A stretch of DNA of 64,000 nucleotides from Diogma glabrata (taxonomy: Eukaryota > Arthropoda > Insecta > Diptera > Cylindrotomidae), in contig OY856188.1 in assembly GCA_963693315.1 (NCBI GenBank), forward strand, positions 194,690,322 to 194,754,321, in the 5' to 3' direction. The notes below the pieces were generated by a model. The model saw nothing but the letters and a program-made list of their open reading frames with translations. It made no database searches and was not told the DNA's origin. Position numbers and translations under genes: made by a program. Shown in pieces: positions 55,816-64,000 of the stretch (positions within the stretch are counted from its first letter, which is position 1; every line of letters begins with the position of its first letter).

Positions 55816-56162
55816 TCCATATTTTAGAAGACGGCTGTATTTTGGTCTTTAGATTTAACTTATGTCTAGTGACTGGTATTATGATAATCTTTGGGTTCAC
55901 AAAGAGATCATACATTATTATCACATTTTCAGCCGTGTAGTATTGAAAATTTACTCTGGGGAATCTGTGCAAACATCAATAACATGTAGACGACAGTATA
56001 AAAGTTATTTAGTTTCGATTTTCTTTCCTGGGGAGCGCTGATCTTATGATATTTAACACGGATAAAATCTAAATTACGGTCATAGACTCTATACATTTTC
56101 TCACTTATTAAATATATCTGAATAAAGTTTTAGAAAAGACTAATGCAAATGGATTCACTTTA

Positions 56163-56825
56163 CACAGTTAAAAAAAAATTGAATATGTAATGCAAATTGC
56201 TACACATATAGGTCCTACGGAAGTTTCCATTACAAAACAATACAAAGCTTGCTATATAAAGTTAAACTAATGCTCTTTGCATCAATATTTAACAGAGTAC
56301 TTGGAGTAAAATAAAAAAGCTTGTTGTTTAAAAATGTCTGTTATTTGCATTAAATAAATTACGCGCAACATTTTTTTAGTATGAGATTTTAATGCAAATT
56401 ACATCATAATTTCGAGTTACTTTGATTATTACGTACCTGCCTAAATTAATCAAATTAAAATAAAAAAAATCCAACGGAAAAAATTAAAACAAAAATACCA
56501 CCTTAATCACTATTATTATAGACTTTCAGCTGAGAAGCGATAACTAAAACATACATGAAACGATTTTAACTATATATTTCTAAAATGGATAATACTCTAG
56601 TGAATTTTGAAATTTCATTAATGTATTAAATTGTAGCAAGGTGCATTAAAACTTCTAGCTGTTCTATAGAAATAAATTATGATGCAAGATTTGTTTTAAA
56701 TTTTATAGAAATGCATTGAACTTAGGTTTAATGCAACATTTACTTTACAATTCAATAATAACCTGCAACGCATAGCTCCTATTGCAAGACTTGCTTTAAA
56801 TATTGCAGTTACTTTTTCAACTGTG
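56163..56825. mobile_element. Tc1/mariner-like MITE with TA duplication
   Basis: CACAGTTAAAAA and its inverted partner CACAGTTGAAAAA lie at the ends, and TA flanks both (56161-56162 and 56826-56827). The interior has many TGCAA/TTGCA words in related blocks (for example ATGCAAGATTTGTTTTAAAT and TTGCAAGACTTGCTTTAAAT about 100 bp apart). There is no coding part in 663 bp. Confidence 0.6.
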
Positions 56826-57024
56826 TATGAAAACTAACTAATAGAAATAAAACACATGCGCCTCAGTTTAACTTTTACAAAATAGAATATAAACAAAATG
56901 TCTCAGTTTATTATCGTCAAAAATATGGGCAAGGTTTACAATGTGGGAATTCTTATATGCAATGTCTGGTTTACACTGTTGTATATCATTACACATATTA
57001 TGTTACATAACGAAATGAGTAAAT

Positions 57025-57069
57025 AAATTTTGATTTAATTAATTTTAATAAATGTTGCACATACATTCA
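57025..57069 (-). repeat. Start of copia 3' LTR
   Basis: Element-strand start TGAATGTATGTGCAACA, shared with 61480-61523 and directly preceded by a purine-rich tract. The LTR continues left of 57025, but its end was not found. Confidence 0.55.
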
Positions 57070-57081
57070 TCACCCTTCTCA

Positions 57082-57489
57082 ACGTATATTAAAATTGAAT
57101 TACATTAATCCAATTGCTTTGGCGTGTTTAGCTAACTCTGGCCAGTCCAATGGTTTTGTTAACATATCGGCGATCATCAAATCGGGGGGACAGTAAACAG
57201 CTGTAACTTGTTTTGTTGTTATGTGATCATGTACGAACTTGTATTTGATGTCAATATGTATAACACGTTGGTCACAGTTTCGATCGTTGAGCAATTTTAT
57301 ACAACCTTAATTGTCCTCGAACATTTTGACTGGTGTTTCAATTTTCTCGTCAAAATCATTTAATACTCGTTCGATCCAAATGAGCTCACGTAAGGCCTCA
57401 GCGAATGCGACAAATTTAATGCGAATACGAGAAATGTAATTAATGCCCCATTGAAAATGAAACAATAACCAGTGTTTGTTAACAATCAC
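57082..57489 (-). pseudogene. pol: copia RNase H
   Basis: Reads FVAFAEALRELIWIERVL and then a KMFEDN motif followed by a stop, then after it VIHIDIKYKFVHDH and MIADMLTKPL, the conserved end of copia RNase H. One in-frame stop sits at the DN-Q position. The protein end is GLM near 57104. Confidence 0.82.
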
Positions 57490-58430
57490 CAGCCCAATCA
57501 GCGTCTATATAACACTTTAAGCATCCATCATTTTCGTCATTTCCTAGTTTTAATTTTAGGGATTTGGTGGCCTTCAAATATCTAAAGACTCGCTTGACTT
57601 CGTTCCAATCACACATTCTCGAATCATTTACGCGTCTAGCTATAAAATTGATGTTGCAATTACGATGTCAGGTCTGGTATTAGTTGACAAATAAAACAAA
57701 GATCCGATTGCAATTCGAATGGTTCTTGATTCATCGTTTGACTTAAAAAACCAATATTTATTGGTGTAGATGAATCCTTGACATCCTTCAGGTTAAATTC
57801 GTGTTCAATATCTTCAACGTGATTTGAGATGTAAATGACATCCTTCTCAGCCTGTTGTGCATATAAACAAGATCAAGTATGTCCATTTTTCTTCATGACA
57901 GCATCGAATTGCCTGTTCCATTCGTTTGCGCCTTGTTTTAAGTCATATAAATTCTTTACGAGCTTACATCCCTGACCACTATCGCCATTTACATATCCTC
58001 TTGGTTGCTTCATGTAGACTTCGTGTGATAGGTCACCATTTAAATACGTAGATTGAATGTCGAAATGTCGTACTTGCATATTTCTTTTACCTGTAACTGC
58101 CAGAAGAATCTTGAGTGTTGTTGGGCTTGCCATAGGTGCGAAGACTTCATCGCAGTCACAACCAAATTTTTGAGAGAAACCCTGTGCTACTAAACAAGCT
58201 TTGTATTTAACGATGTTTGTATTTTTATCGGTTTTGGTCTTGTACACCCATTTGCATCCAATGGCTTTTGCGCCTGGAGGTAAGGTTGTAACCTCCCACG
58301 TACCAAAATTACGTAGCGATTCGATTTCTTCATTCATTGCTAATTTCCATTTGACCGAATCCTACCCATTAATAGCATCCTCATAAGTAAATGGATCAGT
58401 TTTTATCTCTTTACTTACCTTATTTTATTC
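57490..58430 (-). pseudogene. pol: copia reverse transcriptase
   Basis: The 154-codon frame at 57873-58337 carries NFGTWEVTTLPPGAKAIGCK, WVYKTKTD, YKACLVAQGFSQKFG, FDIQSTYLNGDLSHEVYMKQ and KNLYDLKQ. In the first catalytic block the usual Asp-x-x-x-AYL reading is DIQSTYL. Further down, decayed frames give DSSTPINIG and CYIDADWAGD, the connection to RNase H. The YVDD box could not be found and is probably deleted near 57850. Confidence 0.85.
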
Positions 58431-59312
58431 ATAAGTTAAACGTCTCGGTGGAATTCCTTTTGTTGATCTCGGCGAACGTCTTGGTGTCACCCATTCTCGA
58501 TTTTGTTCCCCTTCTGAATTCATACTGGGTAATTCAGGTTCACGTTCACCTGGTGCAGATGTGTCTGGTTGGAGTTCATTGGATTCTTAAAAAAACCGAC
58601 TTCGCCCCCGATTGTATCCGAATTATTCGTTGAGATTTCGTTGGTTGGTTGGTTGAATATCTCGACTGGAATGAACTTAACATCACGACTAATTTTAATT
58701 TTAAATGTGTCCTTATTTAAAAGTCGAAAACCTTTAGTGCCTAATTCGTAGCCAACGAAAAACAATTTTTCAGCTGTATCGTCCAACTTTTTGCGTTGAT
58801 CCTTTGGAACGTAAGCATACACTGGTGCACCAAATACGTGTAAATAATTTAAATTCGGCTGTTTACCATGCCAGAGCTCATACGGAGTTAATTTAACATT
58901 TTTAGTAGGTAGACGATTAATTATGTGATTAGCTGTAGTCACTGCCTCGCCCCAAAATTGTTTGTGTAGACCAGAGCTCGCTAACATGCAACGTGTCATC
59001 TCGATTAATGTACAATTTTTTCGTTCGGCAGTTCCATTTTGTTATGGCGTTTTGGGTACAGTCAATTGGGTTTTCATGTCCTTAGATTTGATATACTTTC
59101 GCAAATCCCCGTTCATATACTCCCCGCCTCTGTCCGATCTGATTACTTTCGGTACTTTGCCGTTCTGTGTTTTCATCATTTCAACGAATTCAATCATTTT
59201 CTCATGCACGTCGGATTTATGCTTTATCAAATAAATGTACCTTGTATGGTCATCAATCAGCGTAAGGATGTATCGATTTCTTCTTGGTGTCGGTAACTGT
59301 AACGGTCCACAT
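58431..59312 (-). pseudogene. pol: copia integrase, C-terminal part and core
   Basis: The frame at 58520-58999 reads TRCMLASSGLHKQFWGEAV, ANHIINRLPTK, TPYELWHGKQPNLNYLHVFG and FFVGYELGTKGFRL, the copia integrase end. The frame at 59042-59230 reads KVIRSDRGGEYMNGDLRKYI, with the second catalytic Asp. At 59240-59312 decayed frames give RYILTLIDDHTRYIYL. The N-terminal part continues beyond the foldback at 60033. Confidence 0.85.
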
Positions 59313-60032
59313 TAGGGTGGCCCTTAAGTTACTCTAGAATTTTTTTTTTCATTGTACAGTTTGCGGCCCATTTCGTGTCAATACCCATAAAAATATTATT
59401 TGTAAAATTCGAAATCAATCGTTCAATTCTAAGGCGTGCCCCCAGCCACCTAAAGTTGAGAGGTTTTGTTCTGGGCGGCCTTAAAAAAAATTTAAATTTT
59501 TTGTACTACACCCTCCCATTTCGTGTCAATACCCATAAAAATATTATTTGCAAAATTTGAAATCGATCGTTCAATTTTAAGCCGTGCCCCTGGGCACTTA
59601 AAGTTTTAGTGGCAATTTAAGTGGCTGGGGGCACGCCTTAGAATTGAACGATTGATTTCAAATTTTGTAAATAATATTTTTATGGGTATTGACACGAAAT
59701 GGGAGGGTGTCGTACAAAAAATTAAAATTTTTTTTTTTAGGCTCAGAACAAAACCTCTAAACTTTATGCTGCCGGCACTTAAAGTTTACCCCTTAGAATT
59801 GAACAATTGATTTGAAATTTTGCAAATAATTTTTTTATGGGTAATGACCCGAAATGGGAGGGTGTCGAACAAAAAATTATATTTTTTTTAAAGTTCAGAA
59901 CAAAGCCTCTCAACTTTAAGCACGCCTTAGAATTGATCGATTGATTTCAAATTTGGCAAATAATATTTTTATGGGTATTGACACGAAATGGGAATGGTGT
60001 CGTACAAAAAATTAATCCCTAATCAATCCCTA
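59313..60032. mobile_element. Foldback element with repeated units and 8-bp target duplication, in copia integrase
   Basis: GTCCACAT flanks both sides (59305-59312 and 60033-60040), and the integrase reading resumes across it. The ends are TAGGG and inverted TAGGG. The interior consists of a unit of about 115 bp (GTGTCAATACCCATAAAAAT, TCGTTCAATTCTAAGGC, CGTGCCCC, AGGTTTTGTTCTG) present twice forward (59369-59608) and about three times inverted (59610-60010). Confidence 0.85.
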
Positions 60033-60371
60033 GTCCACATACGTCTGTATGAATCAAATCCAATTTTTCACCTGATTTAGTAAATGATTCGTGAGGATCC
60101 ATCCTTCGTTTGTTTACATTGAATACATGTTTCACAAGTGTCATCGTGGTCACATGGCAAAATATTCATATCAGCCGCAAATTCATGCATTTTTCGAATA
60201 TCATATAAATTACGATGGCCGAGAACCTTATGTCATTCGTGAATACATTTCGATTTAGTTTGTTGCGATGTACTGAAAACCTGATGTTTCATCGATACCT
60301 TATAGACATCATTACGTACTTTTACAACCAGAAAAATTTGTCCATCTTTGCTTATTTCGCATGTTTCACCT
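60033..60371 (-). pseudogene. pol: copia integrase, N-terminal part
   Basis: Decayed frames give a DLIHTDVCGP-like block next to the foldback (first catalytic Asp), and upstream CETCIQ and the H-x-GH-RN-YDIRKMHEF zinc-finger region (60100-60240). Stops interrupt the reading. Confidence 0.7.
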
Positions 60372-60640
60372 TCAAAAATAACTTTTCAACCACTTTTTGT
60401 GACCAACAGATAAAATATTGAATTCGAGTCCAGGTATAAATTGTACTTCATTCAGTTTGAATTTGATGTGTGTCGTTTTGAAATAAACAATGCCGTTACC
60501 TTTTATTGGCAAACATCTACCATCGGTCATTTTTACTGAATCCTTTTGTGATTTAACCAAATTCTTAAAATCGTATCATCATTGCACGTATGTGCTGATG
60601 CACCTGAATCGACACACCATTCTGGCGTATTTATTTTTGC
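60372..60640 (-). pseudogene. pol: copia protease region
   Basis: The frame at 60372-60560 reads MTDGRCLPIKGNGIVYFKTT and VQFIPGLEFNILSVG, the usual sequence between copia protease and integrase. Upstream near 60600, WCVDSGAS-like text (PEWCVDSGAST order) is recognisable across a frame change, the protease active-site region. Confidence 0.7.
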
Positions 60641-61443
60641 GTGACTAACCATGAGACATACAACATCGCCCTTATCGTTATTTTCATTTTGTGCCACGTT
60701 TGCTCGTTTTTCATTCTCTTTCTTTTTCTCGCAGCAAATTTACGGCAATCTGATTTGACATGGCCTTTCTTTTTGCAGAAGAACCAATGAGCCTGTGTGC
60801 TATAAAAAAACTTTACCTTCTCTGTTGACCTTGAGCGCGGTTTCACCCGTTGCGTTTGTACTATCAATATCTTGTCGACGTCTGTATTCTTCCAATAATT
60901 TATTTTTCACCATGTTTCTGGTCAAATCAGCCTCATTACGTGATTCGAGAGCTGTAATTAAGACCCCATAGCTTTCCGATAGACTCGATAAATACAATGA
61001 AACTGCGAGAGCATCTGTCAGTGGTTCACCTAAAGTAGTTAATTCATTTATGCAATGATCCATCGCATTCAAATGTGTTTGCATGTTTCCACCTTCAGGT
61101 AATATCATTCGACATTTCGACATAGCCGTTTTAAAAGTCGAACTTTACTTGACAAAGTTGATTTTTGATGATATTCCAGTAACGCTTCTCACATTGATTT
61201 CTCTGTCTTCTCGCTTATTACATGGATGATTTGATTGTCTTCGATGAATAGACCAATATGCGCACGTGCCTTACCGTCCTTTTTGTTCCATGCAGCTAAC
61301 TCAGTTGCATCGTTTGGTGCCGTATCCACAATAACTGTCCACAAATCTTCTTTTATCAACAGAAGTTCCATTTTATACTTCCAAACCTGATAATTTTGGT
61401 CATTTATTTTGGTGATTTGTACCTTAGCTGATGAGTCGGCCAT
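60641..61443 (-). pseudogene. gag: copia gag
   Basis: The start is Met at 61443: MADSSAKVQITKINDQNYQV, with WKYKMELLLIKEDLW typical of copia gag. The frame at 60800-61123 continues with MSKCRMILPEGGNMQTHLNA and LSESYGVLITALESR. The zinc knuckle at 60720-60790 is CKKKGHVKSDCR, with its first Cys replaced in the WFFCKKKGH context. Two frame changes separate the pieces. Confidence 0.82.
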
Positions 61444-61479
61444 GGTTATTTACGGTTAGGTGCGTGTAAAAAATAATTA

Positions 61480-61523
61480 AATTTTGATTTAATTAATTGT
61501 AATAAATGTTGCACATACATTCA
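61480..61523 (-). repeat. Remnant of copia 5' LTR
   Basis: Same 45-bp start as the left LTR with one substitution and small differences. The rest of the LTR and the PBS are missing before the gag start at 61443, so the 5' regulatory region has been deleted. Confidence 0.55.
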
Positions 61524-64000
61524 ACATAAAGTAGACGTGTTACTTCGGTACTTCTAAGCATTGTAAAACTTTGTAGAATCAGAACTCTAAATTGATCCGT
61601 TTCATAGGTAAATTGAAAGAAATAAAATTCCAGTTCGTGTCTCGCTCCGTGGAAATAATGACATGGTACAAGGAAATGAACAGTGGTACAAGGAAATGAA
61701 CCAGCTAAAGCCAACCCTCTTTACGTGTTACTATTTTCTCTTGACTTTAGATTAGATTACATCGATGTTCTTATCATCGTATTTTCCACTCCCGATTTGA
61801 GCCCTTACAAATTTCTGCTCGGGATATTGACTGTTTTATTATACTGTGGGTTGAAAATGATTAATTCTGAATAGGTCTTAAAACACATATTCTGTTAACA
61901 GTTAAATTTATAGTAAAAGTGAAATCTGCCGAAAAACAACAAACCGTATAAGACGATATCACCTGATGGGTGCTAAGAATAAACAGACCTTCAAAAATTT
62001 AGCACAAGTCATCCACAAGTGGTATTGGTAAACAGTATTTTGCAAAGTTTAGATGCCTTTAGAAGTTTTGTATGTATTTCATGACAATATAGTTTTCAAT
62101 ATTCTTTTTTAACAGTTTATAGTTCATATTTATAAATTTTTATTATTTATGTCTGTACCTTTTTGAGTTTGCATTTTTTCGTTTGTGTGCATAAATGCTC
62201 AGTAAATCAACCAAATTGCAACCATTATAATATGTATCTCAAAATTTTTCCTCAAACTCTCGTCTAAAAATCGAAAAAAATTAAATTAATCACCAATTTA
62301 TTCTTAATTCAATCAAAAACAAATAACAAGATAAAATGTGTAACCAAGTGGGTGCCCATAGTATTTGCATTTGCCAAAAAAAAAAAAAATAATTACTTCA
62401 TCTTAATGAATTTATTTCAAAAATTGTACGGATATTTCAAAACATTTTTTCTTATTTATTTCTTTAAATATTTTGTTGTTTTCATAAATAAATTTATTAA
62501 ATTTTAATTAAAAGAAAAACAAATATTTTTTTTAATGCATTAAATTTAGCAGAATTTTAAATTTAATTTAGATTTTTTGATACCTGTTGCAAAATAAATC
62601 ATGTTTTTATTTGGATTTATTGTTCAAATTTTTTAATCATACATTATTTTCAATTTATATGTATAAATAAATTTATATGTATAATACCAAAACCATATCA
62701 TACATAATGTATTCAAGGAAAATGTTAAATTTTCTAAAGTGCTCGTATCATATATTTACAATCAAATTTATTTAAATAAATATCAAATGACAACTTATGA
62801 AGAAAAGAAACAAAGATAAAACAGTAATAATATAAGACAAAAATTAAATAAAAAGAAAATGTCATTTTTTTGGCGCCTATAACAGTTTTTGCGTCTTTTC
62901 CAATAAAAAACGTATAAATGAAATAGTAACATTTTTTATATTAAAAAATAAACGAAATTCCCAGCAATTCATATAAAATTAATTTTTTATTTTTGTATTT
63001 CTGCACCTCTTTCCTTTATTTTTTTATGTAAGACAGTTTTGTTAAGTTGGTTTTCTTCTTATATTGTTTTGAGAAAGAAATATAAGAAGGTTAGGCTACG
63101 TTTAAAATTTTGGAACTTTCATCAGGTTTAGAAGTTTTCAGAAATTCTGGCAATTCACTTTCAGTTTCAATTTTACGTTTTTATTTTATCTTGAAATGAT
63201 TAATCATTTTCATGTTTATTAAAAAAATTCACACACAAAATTGTATAGGAAGTGGAGGCAAAAAAATTCAACATTCTGACGAGAGCTTGACGGATCTGCT
63301 AAGTAATCTTTAATTATCGACAGACAAGCTACCAAAATCTAATAATCGTGAGCTCTATATTGAGATAAAAACTAACTCAAATCAATTAGTTGTCTTAGTA
63401 AACAGAAAACAAAAAACATCCAAGAACATGAGTTTGAAATCTTATCATATATATTTAATCGCTCAAATTTAATAAAAATCAGATTTTTTGATTGGCGAAT
63501 GCTAATAATCAATTTGATCTTTTAATTAATTATTTTATGAATTGATCTATTTTTTGTTTGTTTGTTTGTTATATCATATAAATAAAAATTGGAAATGTCG
63601 AACAAGTGTAGATTTGTGATTTTGTTATGTTTTTATTGAACTGAAAGATATGACTACTAGAGGTTACTCTTACTCTTACTAGTCAACGATATCGCTAACA
63701 ATCTTAATTAGGGAGTATTCCTTTGTAATACCGGCAGCTATCGCTTAATCAAAGAAATATGCCTAAAAATAGTTTATGTATGGGCTGAAGTAGGCTTAAG
63801 CATGATTGAAATCTATTTTTTTTTTATTATTTTTATTTATTTATTTCGGCAACAACATACAAATTAAGACCTATTGGTCTTTTTACAATTTTCTCAGTAT
63901 AAAAATAGAAAAAAACAGCCAGAATAGCATCTACATAACAATAAACAAAAAAATAAAATAAATAAATAGTGTACAACGGTCTCTCAAATAAATATACTGG
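61524..64000. other. AT-rich stretch without a recognised gene
   Basis: A short tandem duplication of TGGTACAAGGAAATGAAC lies at 61662-61700. The last 170 bp contain ACATACAAATTAAGACCTAT and TGGTCTTTTTACAA, which look like the end of a retroelement on the minus strand running off the window, but this could not be confirmed. The rest shows nothing. Confidence 0.4.

Larger units (their letters stand above)
52011..56160. other. Long AT-rich stretch without a recognised gene
   Basis: No coding frame above chance. It includes a short perfect hairpin at 54963-54989, a tandem TTTGAATTTATATCC pair near 54626-54658 and the dispersed repeat at 55722. Confidence 0.5.
57025..61523 (-). mobile_element. 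Decayed Ty1/copia LTR retrotransposon
   Basis: On the minus strand the order is gag, protease, integrase, RT, RNase H, the copia arrangement. A 45-bp block ending GCACATACATTCA is repeated at both ends (57025-57069 and 61480-61523) and marks the LTR starts: on the element strand a PPT-like GAGAAGGGTGA (57070-57080) directly precedes the left one. The right LTR is almost entirely deleted between this block and the gag leader. A foldback element (59313-60032) interrupts integrase. Stops and frameshifts are frequent. Confidence 0.85.

Noticed and set aside
59369..60010. CRISPR-like array of regularly spaced repeats
   Set aside because: Units are long, in both orientations, with no unique spacers, in eukaryotic DNA inside a retrotransposon. 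It is a foldback element.
63830..64000. LINE tail at the right window edge
   Set aside because: The words look retroelement-like, but the element would run off the window and no second copy is present for comparison.

Overview
The window is AT-rich eukaryotic DNA built mostly of transposable elements. The mix (APE-endonuclease LINEs, Ty3/gypsy and Ty1/copia elements, pogo/Tigger, many short hAT elements, Helitrons, foldback MITEs, a tRNA-Leu-type primer binding site) fits an arthropod, most likely an insect. That assignment is inference: no host gene is recognisable. Nearly all short open frames are chance frames or antisense shadows of transposon genes.

Layout. 0.2-2.7 kb: decayed Ty3/gypsy pol. 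3.9-5.7 kb: LINE with a 448-codon endonuclease frame, cut off inside RT. 5.9-11.8 kb: pogo/Tigger transposon with TIRs and TA duplication, transposase in two overlapping frames, swollen from about 2.7 kb by a Helitron, a hAT element, a long-arm MITE that is itself interrupted, and other palindromes. 15.1-18.5 kb: two more LINE fragments. 18.8-23.0 kb: several short DNA elements, two with exact 8-bp target duplications. 23.2-27.5 kb: the youngest element, an LTR retrotransposon with LTRs that look identical, a 4-bp target duplication, tRNA-Leu PBS, PPT and one uninterrupted 963-codon frame that joins gag directly to integrase and lacks protease and reverse transcriptase. 30.0-36.2 kb: satellite-like repeats, a LINE deletion derivative (5' region fused to 3' tail), and a tandem duplication with a MITE in one copy and the empty site in the other. 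37.1-41 kb: a hAT element with GAACCC-rich ends and a large imperfect palindrome. 42.5-46.2 kb: a near full-length but decayed LINE split by a MITE. 46.8-48.9 kb: a hAT transposon with a readable decayed transposase, interrupted by a MITE. 49.3-51.2 kb: a Helitron carrying the N-terminal part of a Helitron Rep protein and ending in a 500-bp foldback. 57.0-61.5 kb: a decayed Ty1/copia element with a foldback inserted in integrase. The remaining long stretches (11.8-14.5, 27.5-30, 41-42.5, 52-56, 61.5-64 kb) are AT-rich with no supported gene.

How parts work together. Autonomous functions here are broken or partial (LINE EN/RT, copia pol, hAT and pogo transposases), while many short elements have good termini but no enzyme. 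The pattern is one of parasites mobilised in trans. The two items most worth follow-up are the RT-less gag-integrase LTR element and the Helitron family whose 3' end is present as a long inverted duplication.
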